NCBI RefSeq assembly: GCF_017872555.1
Contig: NZ_JAEDOX010000007.1
Coordinates: 62,001 to 126,000, forward strand
Origin: Ruegeria sp. HKCCSA071
GTDB lineage: Bacteria > Pseudomonadota > Alphaproteobacteria > Rhodobacterales > Rhodobacteraceae
Direction of reading: 5' to 3'
DNA: 64,000 bases
Below are positions 34,476-44,500 of the stretch, piece by piece. Under the pieces are notes generated by a model. The model saw nothing but the letters and a program-made list of their open reading frames with translations, was not told where the DNA came from and searched no databases. The number at the start of each line of letters is the position of its first letter. Position 1 is the stretch's first letter. A program made the translations under genes and the position numbers.

Positions 34476-35606
34476 GTGAGGACCTCTCCCGTGCTTCAGA
34501 AAACACCACCCGGTGAACTGTATCTCAGCATCCAGAATTTGTGGAAAGCGTTCGGCAGCTTTCTGGCACTCAAGGACATCTCTCTTGAAATCAAAGAAGG
34601 TGAATTCATTTGTTTCCTTGGCCCGTCCGGCTGCGGCAAGACCACCTTGTTGCGGGCGATTGCCGGGCTGGATCTGCAGACCAAGGGTACGGTTATGCAG
34701 GATGGCAAAGACGTCTCCAACCTGCCTCCGTCCGAGCGCGATTTCGGGATTGTGTTCCAGTCCTATGCGCTGTTCCCGAACCTGACGATCGAAAAGAACA
34801 TCGCATTTGGCCTTGAAAACACGGGCCGCAGCAAGTCGGATATCGCAGTTCGGGTGAGCGAGCTGTTGAACCTTGTTGGTCTGCCGGATCAGGGCAGGAA
34901 ATACCCGGCACAATTGTCCGGTGGCCAGCAGCAGAGGATTGCGCTGGCCCGCGCCATTGCAACCAATCCCGGTTTGCTGCTGCTGGACGAACCCCTGTCG
35001 GCGCTGGACGCCAAGGTGCGCGTTCACCTGCGGCATGAGATCAAGGAATTGCAGCGCAAGCTGGGTGTGACCACCGTGATGGTGACGCACGATCAGGAAG
35101 AAGCGCTGGCCATGGCCGACCGCATCGTGGTGATGAACCACGGGGTGATTGAACAAGTTGGATCGCCCACGGAGATCTACCGCGAACCGGCCAACCTGTT
35201 CGTAGCCGACTTTATTGGTGAAATGAACCAGATCCAGTCGCAGGTCACCAAAGGCGGGCGGTTGAGCGTCGGGGAAAAGACCTTTGCCTGCCTCAGCCAC
35301 ACGTTCAATGATGGAACCCCGGTCATCGCGGCCATTCGCCCCGAAGACATCATCCCTCATGAAGCCGGTTATCTTGACACGGGCGGCAATCGGAACTGCA
35401 TCGAGGTCACGCTCGATGAAATGGAGTTTCTGGGCTCATTCTGGCGCTGCCGCCTGAACAACGAGCGGTTCGGATCATCGGAACTGATCGCGGATTTTTC
35501 GATCAACGCCGTGCGTCGCCTTGAGTTGGAAGAAGGTCGCAGCATGGTGATCGAGCTTCCCGAGAACCGCCTGATGGCGTTTGACATTCCGGAGGCCGGG
35601 GCATGA
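34476..35606 (+). CDS. phnT: 2-aminoethylphosphonate-type ABC ATPase
   Basis: About 376 residues. I chose GTG 34476 because GAGG sits seven bases before it; the longer frame opens with a cysteine/basic-rich stretch unlike the family. Walker A GPSGCGKTT, Q-loop IVFQSYALFPNL, signature LSGGQQQRIALARAI, Walker B LLLDEPLSALD, switch MVTHDQ and a C-terminal TOBE-like domain (about 260-370) are all present. It overlaps the permease gene by four bases. It powers the phosphonate importer. Confidence 0.88.
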   Translation: MRTSPVLQKTPPGELYLSIQNLWKAFGSFLALKDISLEIKEGEFICFLGPSGCGKTTLLRAIAGLDLQTKGTVMQDGKDVSNLPPSERDFGIVFQSYALFPNLTIEKNIAFGLENTGRSKSDIAVRVSELLNLVGLPDQGRKYPAQLSGGQQQRIALARAIATNPGLLLLDEPLSALDAKVRVHLRHEIKELQRKLGVTTVMVTHDQEEALAMADRIVVMNHGVIEQVGSPTEIYREPANLFVADFIGEMNQIQSQVTKGGRLSVGEKTFACLSHTFNDGTPVIAAIRPEDIIPHEAGYLDTGGNRNCIEVTLDEMEFLGSFWRCRLNNERFGSSELIADFSINAVRRLELEEGRSMVIELPENRLMAFDIPEAGA

Positions 35607-37624
35607 GCACGATGTCGACCAATCAGGACACGTTGCCAGCTGGGCCGGATATCAGGCCTAGGCTCAGCCGCGATGACATCTTGATGCGCGGAAGCATGAT
35701 GGTGATCGCGCTCTATCTGATTGTGACACTGGCGCTGCCACTTTACACGATGCTCTCCAAGTCCTTCTCGACCTACCGGGTCGAGCTGTCCCAGTATGAG
35801 TTTCAGGTCAGTGATGAAGCGGGTGTGTTTGACGGCACGATCCTGACGGCTGACGAACTGAACAGGCAATTGGGGGTGTATTCCGACACCGATCTGACAA
35901 CCGGCTCGGACGGGCGTTTGCCGGTGACCGGGTTCTTTCCGGATTTCAGCTTTCGCAGCCCGGTCATGTACCAGATGCGGAACACGACGGAGGCCGGGCG
36001 CTTTCTGGTCGGGTCGACTTTGAACGAAGGCACCGATTGGGTCGAGCTTGATTCCAATACGTTCCGCCGGGTACAGATGCGACCGGTTCAAGCGCGGGGT
36101 CTGGGCAACTTCATCAACTACTTCTCAACCCCGGCCCTGTTCAACTCGATCAAGAATTCCCTTTGGATTTCGGTTGTCAGCACAATCGTTACGGTGACGC
36201 TGGCGTTCTGGTTTGCCTATGCGCTGAACCGAAGCTGCATGCGGTTCAAGGGGGCCTTTCGCCTGATTGCGATGGCGCCGATTCTGGTTCCCTCGCTGCT
36301 GCCGGGCATCGCGCTGGTCTACCTGTTCGGCAATCAGGGGATGATCAAGGAGTTGCTATTCGGCGCCAGTATCTATGGCCCCATAGGCATCGTGATCGGA
36401 TCGGTCTTCTTTACCTTTCCACACGCGTTCCTGATCATATCGACCGCGCTCGCGATATCGGATGCGCGGTTGTACGAGGCCGCTGTCAGCTTGCGCTCTA
36501 CCCCCTGGCGGACATTCTGGACCGTCACCATACCTGGCGCGCGCTATGGCCTGATTTCAGCAGCCTTTGTCGTGTTCAACCTGGTGATCACCGATTTCGG
36601 CCTGCCAAAGGTGATCGGCGGCCAGTTCAACGTGCTTGCCGTGGATATCTACAAACAGGTGATCGGCCAGCAGAATTTTGAGATGGGCGCCGTGGTCTCG
36701 GTGGTTCTGGTGATCCCCGCAATTCTGGCTTTTGGCATCGACCGGATGGTTCAGTCCAAGCAGGTGGCGCTGCTTTCTGCGCGTTCGGTTCCATATCAGG
36801 CAACGCCAAACCCGAAAACCGATCGCATATTCCTGATTTACTGCAGCTTGATCGGCCTGTTCATCGTTGGTCTTCTGGCCGTGTGTCAGTTTGCGGCGCT
36901 GATCAAATTCTGGCCCTACGATCTGAGCCTGAGCCTCAAGAACTACCAGTTCAACAAGATGGATGGCGGCGGCTGGGGGTCGTATTTCAACTCGATCAAA
37001 CTGGCCTTCCTGACGGCGGTGATCGGCACAACGGTTGTCTTCTTCGGTGCGTATCTGGTGGAAAAATCGAACGGTTTCAAAACCGGGCGGTCGATCTTTC
37101 AGATGTTCGCCATGCTGCCGATGGCCATCCCGGGCATGGTTCTGGGGCTGTCGTATATCTTTTTCTTCAACAACCCGTCCAATCCGTTCAATGCGATCTA
37201 CGGCACCATGGCGATCCTGGTGATTTGCACGGTGACGCATTTCTATACCGTATCGCACCTGACGGCGGTCACCGCTCTCAAGCAGATGGATAAAGAGTTC
37301 GAGTCGGTGTCAGCCTCTCTCAAACAGCCAACAATGAAGCTGTTTGCCCGTGTGACGGTGCCGGTCTGCCTGCCTGCGGTGCTGGACATCTCAATCTATC
37401 TGTTTGTCAACGCGATGACGACTGTGTCGGCGGTTGTGTTCCTCTACTCACCCAAAACCACACTCGCGTCCATCGCGGTGCTGAACATGGATGATGCCGG
37501 GGACATCGCACCCGCAGCTGCGATGGGCATGATGATCTTCTATACCAACGCAGCCGCCCGGATTGTCCACCTGATTGCGTCAAAAGGCATTTTGGCCCGC
37601 ACACAGGCCTGGCGCAGCAGGTAA
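35603..37624 (+). CDS. phnU: 2-aminoethylphosphonate-type double-domain ABC permease
   Basis: A 673-residue permease with two complete binding-protein-dependent transport domains in one chain (about residues 180-390 and 440-660, twelve or more helices). They are preceded by a helix and a periplasmic domain of ~120 residues. EAA-type loops are in LYEAAVSLRSTPWRTFWTVTIP and FESVSASLKQPTMKLFARVTVP. This single-chain form is known in FbpB-like and STU-type phosphonate importers. A terminator-like hairpin follows, convergent with the LysR gene. Confidence 0.87.
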   Translation: MSTMSTNQDTLPAGPDIRPRLSRDDILMRGSMMVIALYLIVTLALPLYTMLSKSFSTYRVELSQYEFQVSDEAGVFDGTILTADELNRQLGVYSDTDLTTGSDGRLPVTGFFPDFSFRSPVMYQMRNTTEAGRFLVGSTLNEGTDWVELDSNTFRRVQMRPVQARGLGNFINYFSTPALFNSIKNSLWISVVSTIVTVTLAFWFAYALNRSCMRFKGAFRLIAMAPILVPSLLPGIALVYLFGNQGMIKELLFGASIYGPIGIVIGSVFFTFPHAFLIISTALAISDARLYEAAVSLRSTPWRTFWTVTIPGARYGLISAAFVVFNLVITDFGLPKVIGGQFNVLAVDIYKQVIGQQNFEMGAVVSVVLVIPAILAFGIDRMVQSKQVALLSARSVPYQATPNPKTDRIFLIYCSLIGLFIVGLLAVCQFAALIKFWPYDLSLSLKNYQFNKMDGGGWGSYFNSIKLAFLTAVIGTTVVFFGAYLVEKSNGFKTGRSIFQMFAMLPMAIPGMVLGLSYIFFFNNPSNPFNAIYGTMAILVICTVTHFYTVSHLTAVTALKQMDKEFESVSASLKQPTMKLFARVTVPVCLPAVLDISIYLFVNAMTTVSAVVFLYSPKTTLASIAVLNMDDAGDIAPAAAMGMMIFYTNAAARIVHLIASKGILARTQAWRSR

Positions 37625-37641
37625 GCCCCACAAAACTCAAG

Positions 37642-37675
37642 TCCCCGCAGGTCACATATCAGCGGGGGTTTCTTT
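37642..37675 (+). terminator. Rho-independent-type terminator of phnSTU
   Basis: CCCCGC (37643-37648), a 13-base loop, then GCGGGG (37662-37667) followed by the T-rich GTTTCTTT. It overlaps the end of the convergent lysR gene. Confidence 0.6.
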
Positions 37676-38542
37676 CTCCTTAAGCACCCGCTCAGCAAAG
37701 TCCATAAACGCCCGTATGATCTTGACGTCGCAACGCTGGGAAAGTGAGATCATGCTTTCACCCATTTGCAAGTTCACACCCTTCAATTTGATTTGCTGCA
37801 ATCGATCATCGTGCCCGTATTCCGCCTGAGATACAAAACCGATACCCGCACCCGAGGCAACAAGCTCGCGAACGGCCTCTCGGCCTTCTGCAACGATCGC
37901 CGGGTTTAATCTGATGCCGTGTTTCTCGGCTGCATCCTCTAGTTTCTCGCGTGTTTTTGACCCGTGCTCTCTGAAAATCAGGGGCAATTCGGCCAACTCT
38001 TCCAGGGATAAGGTTGGTTTGGATGCCAAAAGCACGCCCTGGGCAGCAAAGGCCACAATTTCAGTGGACCCCAAATTCAATACGTCCATGTCCTTGCCAG
38101 GAGACAGGCTGCCTACAACACCGATTTCCGCATTGTAAGACCGAAGCTCCTCCAGGATTTCTTCGGTGTTGCCGGATCGTACGGTGATCGTGATTTTCGG
38201 ATATTTCTTTTGGAATGCACCTAGAAAAGATGTCATGTGATGCGCTGAATCGGCAATGATCCTTAATTCTCCATCAATCGCGGCTTTGGTTTCAGAGAGA
38301 TAATCCTCAATCTGATCTTCGATCTCGAAATACTGTTTCGTGAATCGATAAAGCTGTTCGCCTTCGGGCGTTAAGTTCACGCGTTTTCGTTCACGCTGGA
38401 ACAACAACAGGTCGTGATCCTGTTCCAGTTTTCGAACCTGTTCGGAAATCGCTGGCTGGGTCAGATACAAAGCCTCTGCCGCACGGGAAAATCCACCATG
38501 TTTGGCCACGTAATGAAAAGCTTTCAACTGGCTGTGTCGCAT
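37652..38542 (-). CDS. LysR-family regulator of phosphonate catabolism
   Basis: A 296-residue LTTR. HTH: FSRAAEALYLTQPAISEQVRKLE. The effector domain has GELRIIADSAHHMTSFLGAF and REAVRELVASGAGIGFVSQ, the CysB/CbbR-like group seen beside phn genes. It is divergent from phnW, with a dyad in the 120-base gap, and is placed between importer and enzyme operons. It probably activates both in response to 2-aminoethylphosphonate or an intermediate. Confidence 0.87.
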   Translation of the reverse strand: MRHSQLKAFHYVAKHGGFSRAAEALYLTQPAISEQVRKLEQDHDLLLFQRERKRVNLTPEGEQLYRFTKQYFEIEDQIEDYLSETKAAIDGELRIIADSAHHMTSFLGAFQKKYPKITITVRSGNTEEILEELRSYNAEIGVVGSLSPGKDMDVLNLGSTEIVAFAAQGVLLASKPTLSLEELAELPLIFREHGSKTREKLEDAAEKHGIRLNPAIVAEGREAVRELVASGAGIGFVSQAEYGHDDRLQQIKLKGVNLQMGESMISLSQRCDVKIIRAFMDFAERVLKEKETPADM

Positions 38543-38576
38543 AGCGGTTTCCTGAATATGAATGCATAGGCTGCGC

Positions 38577-38594
38577 TTATTAATGGATTGATAA
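38577..38594. promoter_or_regulatory. candidate LysR binding dyad between lysR and phnW
   Basis: TTATTAATGGATTGATAA pairs at 7 of 9 symmetric positions and lies 35 bases beyond the lysR start in the divergent gap. It is a reasonable LTTR recognition site. Confidence 0.4.
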
Positions 38595-38662
38595 TTGCAA
38601 TTTCACATATAGCAACCGTTACTGCAAATGTGTTCCTGAAAACGCTGTTCTGGAGCCTGGTA

Positions 38663-39850
38663 ATGACGCCATCCATACCCAAAATTGAGCAACCGCGCCT
38701 TGGCGAACCCTACCTTCTGACACCCGGTCCTTTGACAACGTCCTACGCGGTCAAAGAGGCCATGCTACGCGATTGGGGAAGCTGGGATGACGATTTCCGC
38801 GCCATGACGCGGGAGGTGCGATCAAGCCTGCTGAACCTGCTTGGTGAAGGCGCTGACGAATTTGATTGTGTGCCGATGCAGGGCAGCGGATCGTTTTCTG
38901 TCGAGGCGATGCTGGCATCCTTTATTCCGCGGGACGGAAAGGCGCTGGTGTTGGCCAATGGTGCTTATGGGCAGCGTTCGGCCCAGACGTTGCAGTATCT
39001 GGGTCGTTATCATGTCGTATTGGACAAGGGCGATTACCTGCCTCCGAGGGGTGACGAGGTGGCGCGCATTCTCGCGGATGACCCGGACATCACGCATGTC
39101 GTCGCCATTCATTGCGAAACCAGTTCGGGCATCCTGAACCCAGTCGAGGAGATTTCAGAGGTCACATATGCCGCCGGGCGCAAGCTTTTGATCGACTCGA
39201 TGTCCGCATTTGGAGCGATTGAGCTCAAACCCACTGAAATCCGATACGAGGCGATGGTGTCTTCGGCGAACAAATGCATCGAGGGCGTTCCGGGCTTTGG
39301 GTTCATCGTGGCGCGCAAATCCGAGCTGGAAGCCGCAAAAGGTAACAGTCATTCGCTGTCTCTGGATGTGCATGCCCAGTGGGCGCACATGAATAAAACG
39401 GGCCAGTGGCGGTTTACCCCACCAACGCATGTGGTCGCCGCCTTCATCGAGGCGCTTCGGGCGCACACCGCCGAAGGAGGTGTTGCAGGTCGCGGCGCCC
39501 GCTATACCCGCAACCGGGACGTCATGGTCGCCGGTATGCGTGAACTGGGTTTCGAGACGCTGCTGGATAATCGTTGGCTCAGCCCGATCATCGTCACGTT
39601 CTTCTGCCCGGCTGATGAGAAGTTCGTATTCGATCAGTTCTACAAACTGATGAAGGACAAGGGGTTCATTATCTACCCGGGCAAGCTGACCGTCGTTGAC
39701 AGTTTCCGCGTCGGTTGCATCGGTCAGATGGACGAAGATGTCATGCGTAAAGTTGTGATCGCTGCAAAAGAATCTCTGGAAGAAATGGGCGTGACAAGCG
39801 CTGCTCCCCCTCTCCGGGCACTGGAAGAACGCGCCAAGTTGGCTGCATAA
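38663..39850 (+). CDS. phnW: 2-aminoethylphosphonate:pyruvate aminotransferase
   Basis: About 395 residues from ATG 38663. The 25 extra upstream residues of the open frame are hydrophobic and not family-like. It is a class V PLP enzyme: LLTPGPLTTSYAVKEAML, MQGSGSFSVEAML, DSMSAFGAIEL and the PLP lysine in SSANKCIEGVPGFGF. It converts 2-aminoethylphosphonate and pyruvate to phosphonoacetaldehyde and alanine. A C-terminal extension of ~20 residues is present. The next two genes oxidise and hydrolyse the product. Confidence 0.93.
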   Translation: MTPSIPKIEQPRLGEPYLLTPGPLTTSYAVKEAMLRDWGSWDDDFRAMTREVRSSLLNLLGEGADEFDCVPMQGSGSFSVEAMLASFIPRDGKALVLANGAYGQRSAQTLQYLGRYHVVLDKGDYLPPRGDEVARILADDPDITHVVAIHCETSSGILNPVEEISEVTYAAGRKLLIDSMSAFGAIELKPTEIRYEAMVSSANKCIEGVPGFGFIVARKSELEAAKGNSHSLSLDVHAQWAHMNKTGQWRFTPPTHVVAAFIEALRAHTAEGGVAGRGARYTRNRDVMVAGMRELGFETLLDNRWLSPIIVTFFCPADEKFVFDQFYKLMKDKGFIIYPGKLTVVDSFRVGCIGQMDEDVMRKVVIAAKESLEEMGVTSAAPPLRALEERAKLAA

Positions 39851-39868
39851 ACATCAAGGAAAACACAG

Positions 39869-41113
39869 ATGACCATTCAAACCCCTGTCGAAGCAAATGA
39901 GCGTGTCTACCCGACGCCGAAGGTGCCCGCTATTGCCATCTGCCTTGATGGATGTGAACCAGAATACCTCGACGTGGCGATTGCGAAAGGGCTGATGCCC
40001 AACCTCAAACGAATGCGGGAGGAAGGTACGGACCGTCTGGCGCATTCTGTTATCCCGTCGTTCACCAACCCCAACAATCTTTCGATTGCCACCGGGCGTC
40101 CGCCGATCGTGCATGGAATCTGCGGCAACTACCTTATCGATCCCGATACTGGTGAAGAGGTGATGATGAACGATGTCCGCTTCTTGCGCGCGCCGACCAT
40201 CTTCTCGCAGTTCTATGATGCAGGTTTCCGAGTGGCGATGGTAACCGCCAAGGACAAGCTTCGCGCGCTGCTTGGTGCTGGGCTGAAGTTTGACGAGGGC
40301 AGGGCGGTTGCATTCTCTTCTGAGCGTTCGGGTGAAACGACGCTTGAGGAACATGGCATCGACAATGCCAGCAAGTGGCTGGGCATGGATGTGCCCGAGG
40401 TATACTCGGCCGAGCTGTCGGAATTCGTTTTTGCTGCTGGCGTCAAGCTGCTGAAAGAGTTCAAGCCCGACGTCATGTATTTGTCGACCACCGACTATAT
40501 CCAGCACAAGTTTGCACCCGATCAAAAGGGCGCATTGGATTTTTACGCCATGTTTGACCGCTATCTGGGCGAGTTGAACGCATTGGGGGCCGCCATCGTG
40601 GTGACGGCTGATCACGGCATGAAGCCAAAGCACTTGGCAGATGGATCCCCTTCGGTCGTCTATGTGCAGGATCTGATGGACGAATGGCTGGGCAAGGATG
40701 CGGCACGAGTCATCCTTCCGATCACTGACCCCTATGTCGTGCATCATGGTGCACTGGGTTCGTTCGCGACCGCTTATCTGCCGGATGGCGCGGATCAGGG
40801 CGACATCATTGCCAAACTCAAGGCGACCAGCGGCATCACTCATGTTATGACCAAGGCCGAGGCGATCGAGCAATTCGAATTGCCGGGCGACCGCATTGGC
40901 GACATTGTTATGGTTTCTGGTGAAAACATCTGCATCGGCACGTCCGAGCACCGCCATGACCTTGCGGCCCTGAAGGAACCGCTGCGCAGCCATGGTGGTT
41001 TGACGGAACAAGAAGTTCCCTTCATCGTGAACCGTGTCATCGACCTGCCGAACCAACCCGTGCTGCGCAACTTTGATGCCTTTTTCTACGCAACTACAGC
41101 GGCGGCACAGTAA
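39869..41113 (+). CDS. phnA: phosphonoacetate hydrolase
   Basis: A 414-residue alkaline-phosphatase-superfamily enzyme. Metal and nucleophile motifs: AICLDGCEPEYL, the nucleophile Thr in PSFTNPNNLSIATG, TTDYIQHKF and VVTADHGMKPKH, and later RSHGGLTEQEVPF. It cleaves phosphonoacetate to acetate and phosphate with two Zn ions. It lies between phnW and phnY with short gaps of 18 and 3 bases, so these three form one operon. Confidence 0.93.
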   Translation: MTIQTPVEANERVYPTPKVPAIAICLDGCEPEYLDVAIAKGLMPNLKRMREEGTDRLAHSVIPSFTNPNNLSIATGRPPIVHGICGNYLIDPDTGEEVMMNDVRFLRAPTIFSQFYDAGFRVAMVTAKDKLRALLGAGLKFDEGRAVAFSSERSGETTLEEHGIDNASKWLGMDVPEVYSAELSEFVFAAGVKLLKEFKPDVMYLSTTDYIQHKFAPDQKGALDFYAMFDRYLGELNALGAAIVVTADHGMKPKHLADGSPSVVYVQDLMDEWLGKDAARVILPITDPYVVHHGALGSFATAYLPDGADQGDIIAKLKATSGITHVMTKAEAIEQFELPGDRIGDIVMVSGENICIGTSEHRHDLAALKEPLRSHGGLTEQEVPFIVNRVIDLPNQPVLRNFDAFFYATTAAAQ

Positions 41114-41116
41114 GCC

Positions 41117-42580
41117 ATGAAAGACCAGACCATGTCGAAAATCGAAGTTCGTAACGAAGGAATGCGGATCGGTGGCGAGATCGTCTTTACCGATGAAACC
41201 ATTCCCGTTCTCTACCCGTACACAAACGAAGTTGTGGGTCATGTTCCCGCCGGCGCCGCAGAACATGCACGCAGGGCTTTCGAAATCGCGGCGAATTACA
41301 AACCTAAACTGACCCGGTACGAGCGCAGCCAGATTCTGCAGCGCGCAGGCGAGCTGATCGGCGAGAAACGCGATTACCTTGCGAAATGGCTCACGTTGGA
41401 GTTGGGCATTTGCCACCAGCATGCGATCTACGAAACCAAGCGCGCGCAGGACGTGTATCAATTCGCGGCGGCCGAGGCATTGAAGGATGATGGTGAGATC
41501 TTCTCCTGCGACCTGACCCACAACGGCAAGGCCCGCAAGATTTTCACCACCCGAGAGCCGGTGAAAGCAATCAGTGCGATTACGCCGTTCAATCACCCGT
41601 TGAACATGGTCAGCCACAAGATCGCGCCGTCGATTGCCACCAACAATTGCATGGTTTGCAAACCGACCGAGCTGACGCCGCTGACCGCGCTGACACTAGC
41701 TGACATACTTTATGAAGCAGGCCTGCCACACGAGATGTTCCAGGTGGTGACCGGCTGGCCGGCTGACATTGGCGATGAGATGATCACCAATGAACATATC
41801 GACATCATCACCTTCACAGGGGGTGTGCCGGTGGGCAAGATGATCGCCGAAAAAGGCGTCTACAAGCGTCAGGCGCTGGAACTTGGCGGCAACGACCCTT
41901 TGATCGTTCTGAATGACCTCAGCGATGCGGATTTGGACAAGGCGGCAGCCATTGCGGTGGCGGGGGCTACCGGAAATTCCGGCCAGCGGTGCACGGCGGT
42001 CAAGCGCATTCTCGTGCAGGAAAGTGTGGCCGACAAGTTCGTGCCGCTGGTTCTGGAGAAGGCCAAGAAGATCAAATTCGGCGATCCGCAGGACCCCGAG
42101 ACCGAGCTGGGGTGCGTGATCCACGACAAAGCCGCAGAGATATTCGAGAACCGCGTTCTTCAGGCTGAAAAAGAGGGTGCAGAAATCCTGTATCATCCGG
42201 GCCGTCAGGGCGCATTGCTGCCGCCTATCGTCGTCGACAAGGTTCCCCATGACAGCGAGCTGGTGATGGAAGAAACTTTCGGTCCTATCGTGCCAATCGT
42301 ACGCGTGCCAGACAACGATGAAGAGGTGATGGCGATCTCGAATTCGACCGAGTTCGGCCTGTCTTCGGGGGTATGCACCAATGACCTGAACCGGGCCATC
42401 GCCTTTATCAACGGATTGAATGTCGGCACCTGCAACATCTGGGAACAGCCGGGTTACCGCATTGAAATGTCACCCTTTGGCGGCATCAAGGACAGCGGAA
42501 ACGGGGTGAAAGAGGGCGTTATCGAGGCGATGAAGTTCTTCACCAACGTCAAAACCTATTCGCTGCCCTGGCCCAACTAA
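41117..42580 (+). CDS. phnY: phosphonoacetaldehyde dehydrogenase
   Basis: A 487-residue NAD-dependent aldehyde dehydrogenase (ATG 41117 or 41129). It has the oxyanion Asn region [10 protein letters not shown], the general-base region ELGGNDP, catalytic Cys in [11 protein letters not shown] and the late [14 protein letters not shown]. It oxidises phosphonoacetaldehyde to phosphonoacetate, the PhnA substrate. The operon position leaves little doubt about its role. Confidence 0.92.
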   Translation: MKDQTMSKIEVRNEGMRIGGEIVFTDETIPVLYPYTNEVVGHVPAGAAEHARRAFEIAANYKPKLTRYERSQILQRAGELIGEKRDYLAKWLTLELGICHQHAIYETKRAQDVYQFAAAEALKDDGEIFSCDLTHNGKARKIFTTREPVKAISAITPFNHPLNMVSHKIAPSIATNNCMVCKPTELTPLTALTLADILYEAGLPHEMFQVVTGWPADIGDEMITNEHIDIITFTGGVPVGKMIAEKGVYKRQALELGGNDPLIVLNDLSDADLDKAAAIAVAGATGNSGQRCTAVKRILVQESVADKFVPLVLEKAKKIKFGDPQDPETELGCVIHDKAAEIFENRVLQAEKEGAEILYHPGRQGALLPPIVVDKVPHDSELVMEETFGPIVPIVRVPDNDEEVMAISNSTEFGLSSGVCTNDLNRAIAFINGLNVGTCNIWEQPGYRIEMSPFGGIKDSGNGVKEGVIEAMKFFTNVKTYSLPWPN

Positions 42581-42636
42581 ACCTTGCGTCCTTTCCCCAC
42601 AAACGGGAAGGGCGCCTCAATTCCTCCCTGATACTG

Positions 42637-42656
42637 GCGGGTCTTTTGGGGCCCGC
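42637..42656 (+). terminator. stem-loop between phnY and pbfA
   Basis: GCGGGTC, a TTTTGG loop, then GGCCCGC form a 7-base stem (one G-T) followed by ATCTTTT. A smaller hairpin lies just before it (42590-42613). It is a terminator or attenuator separating phnWAY from pbfA. Confidence 0.5.
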
Positions 42657-42686
42657 ATCTTTTGATGACAGAAACGAGGAGCGGAC

Positions 42687-44039
42687 ATGCCACAGATTGT
42701 CCACACGGAAGGGGAATCAAACACATCCGAAGCGCGCAAGGCATGGTTGCGAAAGTCCATGGGACCGAAGTCGACACCTCTGCTCAAACGCGATGCGGAT
42801 GTGTTCCTGCATCAATCTCTGTCATCACCCTGCGTTAGCACTATTGCAAAGGCCGAGGGGATCTGGATCGAGGATATGGAGGGTCGCCGGTACATGGATT
42901 TCCATGGCAACTCGGTGCATCACATAGGCTACGGGCACCCGCGTCTGGTAGCCGCAATCAAGGCACAGCTTGACGATCTTCCTTTCGCGCCCCGCCGTTT
43001 TACCAATGATCCGGCAGTGGATTTGGCGGAAAAACTGGCAGATATCGTGCCTGGCGATCTTGGGAAAATGCTCTTTACCACCGGCGGTTCTGACGCCAAC
43101 GAGGTTGCCCTCAAGATCGCGCGCGCCGCTACCGGTCGGTTCAAAACGATCAGCTTCTGGGATGCCTTCCATGGTGCGGGTTTCGGCGCGGCAAGCGTCG
43201 GTGGCGAGGCGACGTTCCGCAGCCATATAGCGGGGCCCCTCTTGTCAGGTACTGAACATGTCGCGCCTTTCGCCTGTTATCGGTGCCCCTACAATCACGC
43301 GGGACCGGAAACCTGCGGGTTGGCCTGCGCGAAAATGGTCGAATATGTCCTGGAGCGTGAAGGAGATGTGGCGGCGGTCATAGCTGAACCCATGCGTGCG
43401 GTGCCCTATGTGCCACCACCGGGGTTTTGGAGATCCGTGCGCGAGGCGTGCAATCGTCACGGCGCGCTATTGATCATGGATGAAATCCCGACCGGCCTTG
43501 GCAAGACCGGCAGGATGTTCGCCTTTGAACATGACGAGATCATTCCCGATATTGTGACGCTTGGAAAAGCGCTTGGCGGTGGCATCCTGCCAATTGCCGC
43601 CTGTGTTGCCCGCAAACAGCTGGACGTCTGCGGAGATTTTGCCATAGGTCATTACACACACGAAAAGAACCCGGTCACCGCACGGGCCGCTTTGACAACA
43701 CTTCAGATCATCGAAGATGAGGGGTTGGTTCATCGGTCGGCCACGCTGGGGGAGCACGCAATTAGCCGTCTTATGGACGAACTTCAGAACGTTCCCACCG
43801 TCGGAGACATCCGGGGAAGGGGTTTGATGTTCGGGGTCGAAATCGTCGATGATCGCGCCGACAAAACGCCGGGTAATGCGCGTGCTGAACGGATTTACTA
43901 TGCCTGTCTGGAGGCCGGTTTGAGTTATAAGATCAGTCAGGGATGCGTTCTGACATTGTCGCCGCCGCTGACCATCTCGCAATCGGATCTGGACCACGCA
44001 ATCGACATTGTGGTTGCTGCGATCAAGGCCGAGAGTTGA
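42687..44039 (+). CDS. pbfA: PbfA-like (R)-1-hydroxy-2-aminoethylphosphonate ammonia-lyase
   Basis: A 450-residue class III aminotransferase-like PLP protein with DFHGNSVHHIGYGHP near residue 73, FTTGGSDANEVALKIAR, MDEIPTGLGKTGRM and the PLP lysine in TLGKALGGGILP. A cysteine-rich insert (CYRCPYNH...CGLAC) lies near residue 200. This family beside phnWAY has been shown to remove ammonia from (R)-1-hydroxy-2-aminoethylphosphonate to give phosphonoacetaldehyde. That widens the pathway to a hydroxylated substrate. The name rests on context plus family likeness. Confidence 0.82.
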   Translation: MPQIVHTEGESNTSEARKAWLRKSMGPKSTPLLKRDADVFLHQSLSSPCVSTIAKAEGIWIEDMEGRRYMDFHGNSVHHIGYGHPRLVAAIKAQLDDLPFAPRRFTNDPAVDLAEKLADIVPGDLGKMLFTTGGSDANEVALKIARAATGRFKTISFWDAFHGAGFGAASVGGEATFRSHIAGPLLSGTEHVAPFACYRCPYNHAGPETCGLACAKMVEYVLEREGDVAAVIAEPMRAVPYVPPPGFWRSVREACNRHGALLIMDEIPTGLGKTGRMFAFEHDEIIPDIVTLGKALGGGILPIAACVARKQLDVCGDFAIGHYTHEKNPVTARAALTTLQIIEDEGLVHRSATLGEHAISRLMDELQNVPTVGDIRGRGLMFGVEIVDDRADKTPGNARAERIYYACLEAGLSYKISQGCVLTLSPPLTISQSDLDHAIDIVVAAIKAES

Positions 44040-44500
44040 CGCGTCGGAACAGTCAGTCTCAGCTGTTGTGAAACGGGGCTAGCCGGGACAGCATCGAAGG
44101 TTCCAAAGTACGGTTTGCGAATACGAGTTCGATGGTGCTCGGCGTACAACGGATTTTGGGTTTGGCCGATGGCGTTGTAATATCCAAATGCACTTAGCCC
44201 TCAAACGCCGACAAAGCGACGGAGAAAGGCAGAAACTTCAATTCGGACATTGGCGCAACTGAAACAGACCAAACTGGCGGAATTTCAGAAACTCAATATC
44301 AACAGAGCGGGGTCTTTCATGGTACCGAATGTATTTCAGAAGCTGAAGGACCTTTTGTTACTGCGCTCTATAGACAGCAGGCCGTCGTCTTTGCAAAAAA
44401 ATGTAAAAAACTATGCAGATCAACAGGCGACTACATTCTACCTGCCATAGGTAATTCGGACTGCCTATGTCGGCAAAGTCATTAGGCTGCCTGTCAGTCT
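44040..44500. other. 461-base stretch without a recognised gene
   Basis: Between pbfA and the IS remnant. A short frame at 44250-44450 has no recognisable family. The sequence becomes AT-rich towards 44400. Nothing else is supported. Confidence 0.4.

Noticed and set aside
34050..35360. 436-codon open frame on the minus strand
   Set aside because: Antisense to phnS and phnT; no motif and no good start.
39854..41617. 587-codon open frame on the minus strand
   Set aside because: It is antisense to phnA and phnY, which have full catalytic motifs; the translation is rich in His, Arg and Gln with no family signature, as expected for a shadow in GC-rich DNA.
44250..44450. 66-codon open frame on the plus strand
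   Set aside because: No family likeness, AT-rich end and no operon context; probably chance.
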